64,000 nt of DNA, from NCBI GenBank assembly GCA_022448365.1, contig JAKVCS010000003.1, positions 558,001 to 622,000 of the forward strand. The letters run 5' to 3'. The stretch comes from Saccharospirillaceae bacterium (GTDB lineage: Bacteria; Pseudomonadota; Gammaproteobacteria; Pseudomonadales; Oceanobacteraceae). Below the pieces are notes generated by a model. That model saw nothing but the letters and a program-made list of their open reading frames with translations. It ran no database searches and was not told the origin of the DNA. The position numbers and the translations under genes were made by a program. Of this stretch, positions 46,205-55,604 are shown in pieces. How positions within the stretch are numbered: the first letter of the stretch is position 1; every line of letters starts with the position of its first letter.

Positions 46205-46523
46205 CCGTTAGAACTCCGTAAGTGAAGTTCAAAGAGTACGCCTTAATATCATGCGAAGAAAACGATTATCGGTAAAGAAGTGATAGCCAGCCATTCCGTA
46301 TGAACAGAGCGCAACACACGCTGTTTAACATCGTTGACCGAAACCTGAGATCAGGCTTATGAAGGCAATAGAATCACAAACGGTGTCGATAATACGATGC
46401 TACCGGGTTAAAACCATCAAGTAAGTTGTTATGTGCCGTGGTAGCGAGAAGCGTAACTCTGCCATTGCGCTCAATCATCAGCACAATATGAGGGTGTAAA
46501 CCCAGGATCTTGAAAAAAACGAT
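46205..46523. other. Gene-free stretch between the small membrane protein and the amtB terminator
   Basis: About 320 bases. A minus-strand open frame here overlaps the amtB terminator and has no ribosome site, so I do not count it. A short CCTGA/TCAGG hairpin near 46350 is the only structure seen. Confidence 0.4.
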
Positions 46524-46555
46524 TAAAACCCCCCTGCAGATCGCTCTCCAGGGGG
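46524..46555 (-). terminator. Intrinsic terminator of amtB
   Basis: CCCCCTG (46530-46536) and CAGGGGG (46549-46555) form a 7-bp GC-rich stem with a 12-base loop. On the minus strand it leads into GTTTT. It lies 25 bases past the amtB stop. Confidence 0.75.
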
Positions 46556-46580
46556 TCGGTAGTGCCATCAGGTATCGAGC

Positions 46581-47810
46581 TTATTCAGCGTCGCTGGTTG
46601 CACCGATTTTATGAATCGAAAGATCAGCACCGTTGTATTCTTCCTCTTCATCCAGACGAATACCGGATACCGCTTTCACGATGCCGTACACCAGGAAGCC
46701 ACCAATCAACGCCACCAGGATCCCCGCAATTGTACCCACCAACTGAGACATAAAGGTAACGCCTCCCAGCCCACCAAATGCTTCAGTACCAAAGATACCA
46801 GCAGCGATGCCGCCCCATGCGCCACACAGACCATGCAGCGGCCAAACACCCAACACATCATCAAACTTAGGGAATTTGTTCTGTACCAGAGTGAAGATAA
46901 AGACAAACAAACCGCCAGCTACACCACCAACAAACAAAGCACCAATTGGGTGCAGCAAATCAGAACCAGCACACACAGCAACCAGCCCCGCCAGCGGTCC
47001 ATTATGGATGAAACCAGGATCATTTTTACCAACGACCATAGCCACAACAATACCACCCACCATCGCCATGAGACTGTTAACAGCCACCAATCCTGAGATT
47101 CCGTCCAGTGTCTGAGCAGACATGACGTTAAAACCAAACCAACCAACGGTAAGCACCCAGGCACCCAACGCCAGGAAAGGAATATTAGAAGGTGCGAAGG
47201 CAACAACACGACCATCACGGTAACGGCCTGTACGGGAACCCAATAGAGCAACGGCTGCAAATGCGATCCAGCCACCCACACCGTGAACCACGACTGATCC
47301 GGCGAAGTCATGGAACTGAGCACCGAAAGTCACTTCTAACCAGCTCTGGAAACCGTAATTACCGTTCCAGATCATACCTTCGAAGAAAGGGTATACAAAA
47401 GCAACCGTCAGAGCAGAGGCAAGCAGCACCGGGTAGAACTTAGCGCGCTCGGCAATACCACCGGATACGATCGCCGGAATCGCGGCAGCAAAGGTCAACA
47501 GGAAGAAAAACTTAACCAGTTCATAGCCATTGTTCTCAGTCAGTTCGGCGGCACTTGCAAAGAAGTCCATACCGTACGCAATTTGATAACCGATAAAGAA
47601 ATATGCCAGAGTCGAAACGCCAAAATCCGTGATGATTTTTACCAGAGCGTTAACCTGGTTCTTGTGGCGAACAGTACCTACTTCCAAGAAAGCAAAACCA
47701 GCGTGCATCGCCAAGACCATGATGGCACCTAACAGGATGAACATGGTGTTCGCGCTCTGCATCAGAGTTTCTACCGCGCTGTTAATACTGGTTACGTCAA
47801 GATTATCCAC
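46581..47810 (-). CDS. amtB: Ammonium transporter AmtB
   Basis: Inner-membrane ammonium channel of 409 residues with about eleven helices. Recognisable parts: GAIMVLAMHAGFAFLEVGTV, the pore His in FAGSVVVHGVGG, and PLHGLCGAWGG near the end. The start is GTG (47808-47810) with AGAGGA about 6 bases upstream; the frame to 47870 has no site. glnK, the usual partner, is not adjacent. The upstream region carries a -24/-12 promoter and three NtrC-like sites, so nitrogen-limitation control is expected. Confidence 0.93.
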   Translation of the reverse strand: MDNLDVTSINSAVETLMQSANTMFILLGAIMVLAMHAGFAFLEVGTVRHKNQVNALVKIITDFGVSTLAYFFIGYQIAYGMDFFASAAELTENNGYELVKFFFLLTFAAAIPAIVSGGIAERAKFYPVLLASALTVAFVYPFFEGMIWNGNYGFQSWLEVTFGAQFHDFAGSVVVHGVGGWIAFAAVALLGSRTGRYRDGRVVAFAPSNIPFLALGAWVLTVGWFGFNVMSAQTLDGISGLVAVNSLMAMVGGIVVAMVVGKNDPGFIHNGPLAGLVAVCAGSDLLHPIGALFVGGVAGGLFVFIFTLVQNKFPKFDDVLGVWPLHGLCGAWGGIAAGIFGTEAFGGLGGVTFMSQLVGTIAGILVALIGGFLVYGIVKAVSGIRLDEEEEYNGADLSIHKIGATSDAE

Positions 47811-47904
47811 TTGAGTTCCTCTTAGTTTTTGTGTTGTTCCGAGCCTGACATCGGAGTCCGCCCGACTCATTTTGGTGCCTTGCCAATATCATTACGAAAG
47901 CGCC

Positions 47905-47918
47905 CTGCATTAATGCAG
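47905..47918. repeat. Perfect 14-base palindrome in the amtB leader
   Basis: CTGCATTAATGCAG is fully self-complementary. If the sigma-54 promoter at 47975-47989 is used, it falls in the transcribed leader, about 95 bases before the start codon. It may be a protein site or an RNA pairing element. Confidence 0.45.
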
Positions 47919-47974
47919 AACAAAGCCAACAAACATGACATTGGCATAATTGGCAGCTTAGTGGCTGCGTATTA

Positions 47975-47989
47975 GCAGATTGCATACCA
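47975..47989 (-). promoter_or_regulatory. Sigma-54 (-24/-12) promoter of amtB
   Basis: On the minus strand TGGTAT-GCAAT-CTGC places GG (-24) and GC (-12) exactly 10 bases apart, with T-A-T and T-G-C matching the consensus TGGCAC-N5-TTGC at most positions. Transcription would start near 47963, a leader of about 153 bases. Confidence 0.65.
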
Positions 47990-48069
47990 ATTTTGTCATG
48001 ATTGTCGCTCCAGAAAGAGATGTTTTATCCAAATGGGGCTGTAAGACCAGTGAGCACGCGACTTTAAAG

Positions 48070-48084
48070 GCACTAATTGAGTGC
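48070..48084. promoter_or_regulatory. NtrC-like site 1 of the amtB enhancer
   Basis: GCAC-TAATTGA-GTGC matches the NtrC core GCAC-N7-GTGC. Its centre is about 114 bases upstream of the predicted start. Confidence 0.65.
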
Positions 48085-48154
48085 AAATAAATTTCTTAAC
48101 AACGAAATAACTCAGAAGGCTGTTGGATAACGGTGCAGCCAACCATGCAGTAAA

Positions 48155-48169
48155 GCACTAATACCGTGC
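48155..48169. promoter_or_regulatory. NtrC-like site 2 of the amtB enhancer
   Basis: GCAC-TAATACC-GTGC, the same core, 85 bases from site 1, close to eight helical turns. Confidence 0.65.
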
Positions 48170-48185
48170 CCTAAAAGGCTAGAAA

Positions 48186-48200
48186 GCACCACAAAGGTGC
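48186..48200. promoter_or_regulatory. NtrC-like site 3 of the amtB enhancer
   Basis: GCAC-CACAAAG-GTGC, also readable as GCACC-N5-GGTGC, 31 bases from site 2, close to three helical turns, as in the paired glnA enhancer sites. Confidence 0.7.
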
Positions 48201-48371
48201 GAAAATAAAGAAGAGGGAAGTCGCCGTGGAGGGGTAGAGCCTCTCTGCTTGTCGTCACTGAAAGCATAATGTGAACGGTTTTGCAGTCAGGCCATCCTAT
48301 CATGACCAATGTGCATCCACACACGAGAGCACCTGAGATTCCACCCCACTCTGTGGCATTGGGGTGTAACC

Positions 48372-48396
48372 CTGATGGGTTTGCGCAACCCATCAG
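48372..48396 (-). terminator. Hairpin after sbcB
   Basis: CTGATGGGTT (48372-48381) and AACCCATCAG (48387-48396) pair over 10 bp with a 5-base loop, 22 bases past the sbcB stop. No T-run follows, so intrinsic termination is uncertain. Confidence 0.5.
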
Positions 48397-48417
48397 ACTC
48401 TCTGTTATAACCAGACT

Positions 48418-49860
48418 TTAATAATCGGTATACGGAAAAATGGACTCTGCGTATAACTGCAGATCCTGAATCCATTGTAACTTTTCCGGATCATTCATCA
48501 CTTGTTGCGCCGCCAGCTGCAGCTCATGGGCAAACTTTTCGTAATTTAAAAGTGGTGAACCGGCCACACCCTGTATTAAACGTGCCTGTCGATGTTGCTC
48601 CCAACGTTCACGCTCATTTTCACTGAGGGTGTCAGGGTAATTACGCGCCCGGTAACGAAACAACATTTCCTCACCGCGCGGATCGGCAAACGGTGCGGGC
48701 CAGTCCGCCAATTCCCAGTCCGATAAGCGATGCAAATCATTCATCGCACTTTTGTCCTGAGCCGAAAAGAAACCACTGTACAAACGGGCATCAACATCTG
48801 CGTTGTCGGCAAATTCACCGCGACTGAACACCTGATGCAGTTTAGCGGTTAAATCGGCTCCGTTTTTGATCAGAGACAGATGTTGGCGCAATGTATCGCC
48901 GGATAAACCCCAGCGCTCTGCCTGATCAGGCGTCAGTGTTTTTGCTGGTGCAACCACAGGGGACTTATTAATGTGAATTTCTTTCAGCGGTAAACGAGTC
49001 ATGCCATCCGGCATATCCGCTGCCCTGGTGAACACACGTTGCTGAATGTCTTCAACACTCAGATCGAAAAGTGGCGCGGGATCCTGATGCAGATCATAAA
49101 CAATGACACTGTTTTTGTTGCTCGGATGCCAACACAAAGGGACAACAACAGCCATACACCCCTGCTCTACCGCGAACATGCCAGAGATATGCATCAATGG
49201 CTTATGGCTCTGTACATCAACCAGCGCCGCAACTTGTTGCTTGGTACGGATCTGGTACAGGTATTGGTAGAGTTTGGGTTGTTTCTCCTTAATCAGTCGC
49301 GCCAGTGCAATCGTAGCGCGCACATCAGAAACCGCATCGTGTGCTTTACCATGATCCAGTCCGTTCGCTGCCGTTAAATGCTCCAGTTTAAAACTGATTT
49401 TTCCTGCGTCGTTCTCTGGCCATTCAATACCGTCCGGACGCAATGCATAAGCACAGCGGGCGACATCAAGCAGATCCCAGCGGCTATTGCCGCCCTGCCA
49501 CTCGCGAGCGTAAGGGTCATAGAAATTGCGATATAAAGTATGGCGCGTTACTTCATCATCGAAACGAATGCTGTTATAGCCAGCACTGCAAGTGCCGGGC
49601 ACACTGAATACATCATTTACTTGGCGGATAAAATCGGTCTCAGGAAGACCTTTGTGCTGACAGTTCTGGGGAGTAATACCGGTAATCAGAATCGCCTGAG
49701 GATGCGGCAGATAATCGTCCGCTGGCTTGCAGAACAGCTCTACTGGCTGCTCTATTTCGTTCAGATTTTCATCCGTTCTGATCGCTGCAAATTGCGCCGG
49801 ACGATCCCATGCCGGGCTGGCGCCGAAAGTTTCGTAGTCGTACCAGACGATACTGCTCAC
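48418..49860 (-). CDS. sbcB: Exodeoxyribonuclease I
   Basis: Processive 3'-5' single-strand DNA exonuclease used in mismatch repair and recombination. 480 residues, as in E. coli ExoI (475). DnaQ-type acidic residues are in WYDYETFG (D8, E10) with the downstream HDAVSDVRAT motif; the SH3-like and C-terminal helical domains follow (LYSGFFSAQDKSAMNDLHRL). Single gene on the minus strand. Confidence 0.95.
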   Translation of the reverse strand: MSSIVWYDYETFGASPAWDRPAQFAAIRTDENLNEIEQPVELFCKPADDYLPHPQAILITGITPQNCQHKGLPETDFIRQVNDVFSVPGTCSAGYNSIRFDDEVTRHTLYRNFYDPYAREWQGGNSRWDLLDVARCAYALRPDGIEWPENDAGKISFKLEHLTAANGLDHGKAHDAVSDVRATIALARLIKEKQPKLYQYLYQIRTKQQVAALVDVQSHKPLMHISGMFAVEQGCMAVVVPLCWHPSNKNSVIVYDLHQDPAPLFDLSVEDIQQRVFTRAADMPDGMTRLPLKEIHINKSPVVAPAKTLTPDQAERWGLSGDTLRQHLSLIKNGADLTAKLHQVFSRGEFADNADVDARLYSGFFSAQDKSAMNDLHRLSDWELADWPAPFADPRGEEMLFRYRARNYPDTLSENERERWEQHRQARLIQGVAGSPLLNYEKFAHELQLAAQQVMNDPEKLQWIQDLQLYAESIFPYTDY

Positions 49861-49912
49861 ACGTTGTTCCTCAAAGCCACACCAACTGCGCTACTGGCGT
49901 GGCAGATTGTAA

Positions 49913-50884
49913 TTAACCGCCTACAGCCGATTTATTCGGCAAAGCAGCAGCGCGGCCGTTTTGCAGGAAATCCGCCGCGTCCCGCGCGGTTTGTAGCGGC
50001 AGTTCTTCCATTGGCATATGGCCAACGCCTTCATAAGTAATAACCCGCGCGTTCGGCAAATCCTCGCGGAAACGCTCCATGGTAGTCAGGGGAACCCACT
50101 GATCCTCCTCCCCCCACATCAGCAGAGTTGGCGCACGGATTTCTTTAACCCGGTCGCCCAATGCGGGGTTTTTGCTCTGTTCCTTCATGGTGCGAAATAC
50201 ATTAACCAGTCCTTCGCGGTTACCTGGGCGCAATGTCAGGTCATGGTATCGCTTAACCAGCTTTTCACTGACCTTGGTTTCATCACCGTACGCCTCGTGA
50301 ACATTTGCTGAGACAATAAACCGCGGCATCATCAGGTTACTCATTTCACCAATCACAGGCAGTGCCGCAAAATTCATAATAAATGGCATATCCTGCGGAT
50401 AACCTGCCGCGTCAATCAGGATCAATTTTTCGACCAGGTCCGGGCGATGCAAGGTGTAGTTCCAGGCAATGTAACCACCGAGAGAATTACCCGCCATAAA
50501 CACCTTACGAACACCAATTTTGGCCAGAAACTTGTCGATCTTATCGACCATGTAGCCAATTTCATAACGTTCAAGCTTTGGGTCAGGGCCGGTCAAGCCA
50601 TGGGCAGGCAAATCAATGCGAATAATACGATAGCGATCTTTTAATTCCTCTACCCATCCATCCCAGGTATGCAACGAAGACGCAACGCCATGTAATAACA
50701 CCAGTGTTGGCCCCTGGCCTTCATCACGATAATGAATAACGAGGTCATCGACTGCGAGAAACTTCGAACTGTCGTCGGTGTAATTTCGGGTCAACTCTGA
50801 CAATGGACGAGAGCCAATACCCATGGATGCACAACCTGTCATGATCAGCAGGCTGAATATTACGAGAATTTTGCTAATTTTCAT
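49913..50884 (-). CDS. Alpha/beta hydrolase lipoprotein
   Basis: A 323-residue hydrolase with lipobox MTGC (Cys18) at the start and the alpha/beta fold: oxyanion HGVASSLHTW, nucleophile elbow GNSLGG, acidic residue in GEEDQWVP and His in VGHMPMEE. It is therefore an envelope-anchored esterase or haloperoxidase-like enzyme, substrate unknown. ATG 50884 follows GGGGAA; the TTG at 50896 lies across that site. It is 52 bases upstream of sbcB on the same strand. Confidence 0.85.
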   Translation of the reverse strand: MKISKILVIFSLLIMTGCASMGIGSRPLSELTRNYTDDSSKFLAVDDLVIHYRDEGQGPTLVLLHGVASSLHTWDGWVEELKDRYRIIRIDLPAHGLTGPDPKLERYEIGYMVDKIDKFLAKIGVRKVFMAGNSLGGYIAWNYTLHRPDLVEKLILIDAAGYPQDMPFIMNFAALPVIGEMSNLMMPRFIVSANVHEAYGDETKVSEKLVKRYHDLTLRPGNREGLVNVFRTMKEQSKNPALGDRVKEIRAPTLLMWGEEDQWVPLTTMERFREDLPNARVITYEGVGHMPMEELPLQTARDAADFLQNGRAAALPNKSAVGG

Positions 50885-51063
50885 GCGTTTCCCCAAGCGC
50901 TTTTATTATTGTCTTTGGTATATGCAGCGGTTTGTTTTTGTTTATAGGGCGCGACTTTACCACAGACTGCCGGCGAATGTATCCGTTCCTGCTCTTCCCC
51001 TTTGGCCCTCGCCCTGTAAAATGAGGCGGCTTTTTTATGTGACATCTGCAACGGAATCCATCG

Positions 51064-53775
51064 ATGGCTTTATTCAGTAAGTACTTCAAACCAAAGTGGC
51101 AACATGACAACCCGGAAGTTCGGCGTAAAGCCATCGCAGACCTGAAACCGGGCGAACAATTGTTAAGTTACATTGACTCCGAAACCGTTGCCGAACTGCG
51201 GCAGCTTGCTATCGCCCGCATCAGCGACGAGCAGGAACTCGATAAATTGTTATCCCACAGCAGCAAAGATGTGCGTGAGATGACCCGCAAGCATTGGTTA
51301 CAGCGCTTGCTTTCTGGTCATTCTGATTTCTCGCAAATCACTGACAACAATACGTTAATACGCATTGCTTCGTTGACTGACGATCAACAACAACGACTGC
51401 AGGCCATCGAGAAAATTACAGACCAGCAGCAACGCCTGATATTGGCCATGAAAAATCCGGTTGCTAAGGTTCGGCTGGCGGCCGCAGAAGGTATTGATGA
51501 TACCGATAAACTGCAGCAATTGATGAATTACGCCCAAGGTAAAGACAAAGCCATCTACCGCTTATGCAAAGACCGTCTGAATGCCGGTAAAGCCGAGCGT
51601 GAAGCGCAGCAAGCGCTGCTTGAAAAGATTACCGGTCTGTTGGCCAATGTTCAGCAACTGAACCGCTTGGGTTACAACCCAGAATTCAATGGCCGCTTTC
51701 AGGTATTGAGCAAAGACTGGAGCAGCCTCCAAGATGCGGCCAATGCAGAGCAAATCAGTCAGATTAACACCGAACTGGCTGTAGCCGCCGCGACACTGCA
51801 GCAGCACGCAGAAGAAGAAATCCGTCAAGCTGCGTTAAAGGAAGAAGCAGAACAAGCGCATCAGCAGCAACAATCGCTGCTAATACAATTACAAGAGTTA
51901 TTGTCACAAACCAGTGTCTCAGTTCCGTCTGATTTACACGACCAGATCACCAGCCTGGAGCAAAACTGGAGCAAAGCTAACAATCATCAAAAAGCTGACA
52001 CCGAACAAAGGCGCCAATTTGAAAACCAGCTGCAACAGCTGTTGGCGATACAAACCACACTGAGCCACCTCAACGAGAATCAACGTGAATTACAAGAATG
52101 GCTGGAGCGGAAACTGCCTTCGGACCTGCGTGGTTTAACAAACGTCCGAAAACAGGCACAGCGATGGCAAAAACAGTTGCAGTGGCCAACCGCCGATAAT
52201 ACTCCTGAGTGGGTAAAGCAGATTACTAAAAAGCTGGATGAAGCTGATACCCAGTTACAAGAATTGGCCAAACAACAACAGAGTCGCCTGCAAACCATCG
52301 ACCAACAACTGGTGAAATTAGAAAAAGCACTGGACGAAGGTCATGCAAAGGACGCCAGCAAAATTAATCAGCAGCTGATCCAAAACCTGCGTCAAGTCGA
52401 TAATAAAGTTGCAGCCAGTCAGCAACGTCTGGCCAAGGCTCTGGCCGCGCGCCTCAATGAAATGCGAGATTGGCAAGGGTTTGCCACAACCCCGAAAAAA
52501 GAAGCGTTGTGTCAGGAGATGGAAGCCCTGGTTGATGCAAACATCGATCCAGCAGATCTGGCAGAAAAAATCCACGACCTGCAAGACCAATGGAAAGCCC
52601 TGGGAAGCAGTCAACCCGATAAAGAACTGTGGCAACGCTTTCAGGCTGCCGGCGACAAAGCCTTTGACCCTTGTCGTGAATACTTTGCAGAGCAGGCAAA
52701 AACGCGGCTGCAGTTTATCGAAGCGCGCCGAACTCTGACGTCAGAGTTACGCAGTTACGAACAACAAATGGATTGGGCCAGTGCTGATTGGAAAGTGGTT
52801 CAGAAAACACTCGATGCTGCGCGGGAAACATTCCGTAGTTATTCTCCCGTTGATCGCGCTGCTCATAAAGACACCCAGAATGATTTCCACGCCGCTTGTG
52901 ATGCCATCTATGCGCATCTGAAAGCAGAATACGACCGAAATCTGAATGCGAAACAAGCGCTGACCGAGCAGGCACAGCAGTTGATTGAACAGCAAGATCT
53001 GAGTGCTGCGATTGAATCGGTTAAGCAGCTGCAACAAAACTGGAAAACCATCGGTGTAACTCCACGTAATCCGGACCAGAAGTTGTGGAAGCAATTCCGC
53101 AGCCATTGCGATGCAATTTTTGCCCGGCTGGATAATGAGAGAGCACAGAGAAAAGCCGAAATCAACGATGCTGTTGTTGGCGCAGAAGCACTGATAAAAC
53201 ACGCGGAAGCATTGCTTGCAGAATCATTCGACAGCAACGCAGCCGTCTCTGCTGCACAAACGACATTAGCCGGAATCAAACAGCAATTCAGTGATATTGA
53301 ACTGCCGAAAAGTGCCCATCAGCGTCTGCTGAAAAAGCTACAAAGCTGCGAGAAATCCCTGAATGATCATCGCCAGGATTTAAAGCAAGCCGCAGAGAAA
53401 GCGCGCTGGAATGGTCTGATCGATCGATTGCAAGCCATTGCAGCGCAAGACCAAGTCGCTTTCGAAGCTGCCGGGGATTTACCGGCGGGCTACCGGTCTG
53501 AATTATTTATTCAGGCGATGAATGGCGAACTGACTGCAGAGAACAGCGATGCTCAAGCGATTGTCATTGCGATGGAAGTGCTCGCAGAGGTTGATTCACC
53601 CGCGAGTGACAAATCGCGGCGGATGGAGTTGCAAGTCCAGAAACTGGCCCAGGGGATCGGTAACAACCAAAGCAAAGATACCGAGCGCCAACAGTTGGTC
53701 GAGCAATGGTTAAATTCTCAGGTGGATGATCAGCTTCAGAGTCGCTTTATCAATGCGTTAAAAGCCAGCCTGTAA
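51064..53775 (+). CDS. Large coiled-coil DUF349 repeat protein
   Basis: A 903-residue cytosolic protein. The first 170 residues look like short HEAT-type helices (DNPEVRRKAIADL). The middle is Gln-rich coiled coil. Two clear DUF349 repeats occur in the second half (WKALGSSQPDKELWQRFQAA and WKTIGVTPRNPDQKLWKQF). The family function is unknown. Many antisense frames over it come from its biased codon content. It ends at a strong terminator. Confidence 0.85.
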   Translation: MALFSKYFKPKWQHDNPEVRRKAIADLKPGEQLLSYIDSETVAELRQLAIARISDEQELDKLLSHSSKDVREMTRKHWLQRLLSGHSDFSQITDNNTLIRIASLTDDQQQRLQAIEKITDQQQRLILAMKNPVAKVRLAAAEGIDDTDKLQQLMNYAQGKDKAIYRLCKDRLNAGKAEREAQQALLEKITGLLANVQQLNRLGYNPEFNGRFQVLSKDWSSLQDAANAEQISQINTELAVAAATLQQHAEEEIRQAALKEEAEQAHQQQQSLLIQLQELLSQTSVSVPSDLHDQITSLEQNWSKANNHQKADTEQRRQFENQLQQLLAIQTTLSHLNENQRELQEWLERKLPSDLRGLTNVRKQAQRWQKQLQWPTADNTPEWVKQITKKLDEADTQLQELAKQQQSRLQTIDQQLVKLEKALDEGHAKDASKINQQLIQNLRQVDNKVAASQQRLAKALAARLNEMRDWQGFATTPKKEALCQEMEALVDANIDPADLAEKIHDLQDQWKALGSSQPDKELWQRFQAAGDKAFDPCREYFAEQAKTRLQFIEARRTLTSELRSYEQQMDWASADWKVVQKTLDAARETFRSYSPVDRAAHKDTQNDFHAACDAIYAHLKAEYDRNLNAKQALTEQAQQLIEQQDLSAAIESVKQLQQNWKTIGVTPRNPDQKLWKQFRSHCDAIFARLDNERAQRKAEINDAVVGAEALIKHAEALLAESFDSNAAVSAAQTTLAGIKQQFSDIELPKSAHQRLLKKLQSCEKSLNDHRQDLKQAAEKARWNGLIDRLQAIAAQDQVAFEAAGDLPAGYRSELFIQAMNGELTAENSDAQAIVIAMEVLAEVDSPASDKSRRMELQVQKLAQGIGNNQSKDTERQQLVEQWLNSQVDDQLQSRFINALKASL

Positions 53776-53795
53776 CGATCGTAAAGAAACCCAAC

Positions 53796-53830
53796 AAAAA
53801 AGCCGTACTTTCAATAAGTACGGCTTTTTT
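53796..53830. terminator. Bidirectional intrinsic terminator after the DUF349 gene
   Basis: AAAAAAGCCGTACTT (53796-53810) and AAGTACGGCTTTTTT (53816-53830) pair over 15 bp with a 5-base loop and T6/A6 ends. Confidence 0.95.
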
Positions 53831-53942
53831 GTTGCCTGCATTACAGCGGTCATAATTCAACCGTCAGGGAATTCCGGTACATTACCGGCAAATCAATTGA
53901 GCCAGTCGTTGAATTGTGACTGATCAACCATTATTTGATCAA

Positions 53943-54191
53943 CTACTCCTCATCCGACTGTTTGCAGATCAGAAAACGATAAACACCACTAACCTCTTCA
54001 CTGACTAACATCTCCTGATCGAGGAAATTACAGAACTTCAGGAAATCACGCCTGGTCGATGGGTCCGTTGCCTGAATTTCAACCACATCACCGATCTGCA
54101 TGTCGCGAATCATATTGTGTAGCATCATCACCGGCTCCGGACAAAACAGACCTTTCGCATCAAGATGATGGGTAATTTTCACATCCTTCAT
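53943..54191 (-). CDS. tusA: Sulfur carrier TusA
   Basis: Small persulfide carrier that passes sulfur from IscS toward tRNA 2-thiolation. 82 residues. The active Cys17 is in GLFCPEPVM, the CPxP motif of the family. The AmpG-like MFS gene is upstream on the same strand with a 21-base gap. The product of this pathway, s2U34, is also the target of MnmC encoded in this window. Confidence 0.93.
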   Translation of the reverse strand: MKDVKITHHLDAKGLFCPEPVMMLHNMIRDMQIGDVVEIQATDPSTRRDFLKFCNFLDQEMLVSEEVSGVYRFLICKQSDEE

Positions 54192-54212
54192 GGCTTAAAC
54201 AGAACCCGCAGA

Positions 54213-55409
54213 TTATTTTTGAACAGACAAAATCAAATGTCGCTGAACGGCTCGCCAGACAACAAACAAAGCAACAATACAGAGAACGGCCGATAACATA
54301 AAGTGGCCATCATATCCCAACGCTTTGGCACTAAAGCCCGACAACGAGCCCGCAATCAAACCTGCAATAACCACCACACAGCTCTGAAGTGCATAATCGG
54401 CTGCCGCACTGTGCTCACGACAGCGATCCATCATGACGGTAAACAGGGCCGCTGTTGCCATGCCCCCGGCGATGTGTTCCAGTATGACCGCCAAATAAAT
54501 ATGGAGCATATCCTGACCGTTGATTCCGAGGTAACTTAACAAAGCAAAGGTTTCAAATAACAGAAAACCCAACAAAGCAGTTTGCCGCCCCACTTTACTG
54601 ACTAACCAACCCCCCACCAACGCACCGAATAATCCGGCGGCAAAACCAACCGATCCAAGAATCAACCCCATTTGTTCCAGCGTAATTCCAAAATCGAACA
54701 GCATCGGCCGAATCATCTGGGTACCAAACGCATCGCCGAATTTGAACAGGAAGATCATCAGCAACCACAACCAGGCGCCTGGTTCTTTAAAAAATGCCAA
54801 CCATAACGGCCAAACCGGTTGGTCATCCACCACGTGCGCTTTTGGCGTAAAATTCCACAATGGCAAGGTACCTAATACCATCATGGCAGCCAGCAGCAAC
54901 AGAGCGCCCTGCCAGCCGAATACGCCAAACAAGGACACCAGTAAACCACCTGCCAGCACCATTCCGATACGGTAACCGGCGACCTGAACGCCATTGCCGA
55001 TACCACGCTCTGCGTCATTCAGGTTTTCTACCGCCAATGCATCGGTAGCAATATCCTGCGTGGAGATAAATAAATTGAGGCAGAAAATTAATAATGCAAA
55101 AGTCACCATCCCTTGTTGCACCCAATATTCCACCGGCGTCAGCGCCAGAATCACCAGCAAGATGGCAGCGCAATAGTTCATCAAAATAATCCAACTGCGG
55201 CGATATTCATCTCGGAATAAACTGACTTTATCCAGTAGCGGTGCCCACACAAATTTCAGTGCCCAGGGAAGCGCCAGTAACGACAATAAGCCGATAACGG
55301 TAAGGTCCAGGCCCTGTTCGCGCATCAATACCGGCATTGCCTGACCAAAAAAGCCATGAGGGAGGCCTTGGACAAGGTAGAGAAATATCAATGCGATCCA
55401 TTTTTTCAT
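54213..55409 (-). CDS. MFS transporter, AmpG-like
   Basis: A 398-residue inner-membrane protein with twelve helices, starting KKWIALIFLYLVQGLPHGFFG, with STQDIATDALAVENLNDAERGIGNG in the middle, the signature of AmpG/acetyl-CoA-transporter-like MFS proteins. True AmpG imports muropeptides, but this may be another member. ATG 55409 begins the match; the frame to 55472 lacks a site. Confidence 0.82.
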   Translation of the reverse strand: MKKWIALIFLYLVQGLPHGFFGQAMPVLMREQGLDLTVIGLLSLLALPWALKFVWAPLLDKVSLFRDEYRRSWIILMNYCAAILLVILALTPVEYWVQQGMVTFALLIFCLNLFISTQDIATDALAVENLNDAERGIGNGVQVAGYRIGMVLAGGLLVSLFGVFGWQGALLLLAAMMVLGTLPLWNFTPKAHVVDDQPVWPLWLAFFKEPGAWLWLLMIFLFKFGDAFGTQMIRPMLFDFGITLEQMGLILGSVGFAAGLFGALVGGWLVSKVGRQTALLGFLLFETFALLSYLGINGQDMLHIYLAVILEHIAGGMATAALFTVMMDRCREHSAAADYALQSCVVVIAGLIAGSLSGFSAKALGYDGHFMLSAVLCIVALFVVWRAVQRHLILSVQK

Positions 55410-55475
55410 TCGACATATCCGATCGTTGCAGAACTGAGCTGGAGACAGGCAATGATAATAAATTGCGAGCATAAA

Positions 55476-55500
55476 AAAACCCGCGCTGTAGGCGGGTTTT
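55476..55500 (-). terminator. Intrinsic terminator of the thiolase gene
   Basis: AAAACCCGC (55476-55484) and GCGGGTTTT (55492-55500) form a 9-bp stem with a 7-base loop. On the minus strand it runs into T7. It lies about 105 bases past the thiolase stop. Confidence 0.9.
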
Positions 55501-55604
55501 CAGCGTACCTTTTCCGCAATGAAGCACGGGGTTAGGTATCTAGTGGTGAGAGTGCAGGTAAACCTGCGGGTCCCCAGTTGCCCGGACACCCATTCCCGGT
55601 GTGA

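Noticed and set aside
46374-46568. 64-residue frame on the minus strand
   Set aside because: It runs through the amtB terminator hairpin and has no ribosome site.
47861-47878. Fourth NtrC site near the amtB start
   Set aside because: Only the GGTGC half is present; the other half reads GACT instead of GCAC.
47924-47938. Second sigma-54-like element (TGGCTTTGTTCTGC) for amtB
   Set aside because: The GG to GC distance is one base short of the required 10; the element at 47975 has exact spacing.
48112-48393. 93-residue frame over the amtB upstream region
   Set aside because: No ribosome site or recognisable protein, and it overlaps the NtrC-like sites and the sbcB hairpin.
51355-53279. Several long antisense frames inside the DUF349 gene
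   Set aside because: They mirror the Gln-rich coding sequence, lack ribosome sites and show Cys- and Phe-rich nonsense composition.
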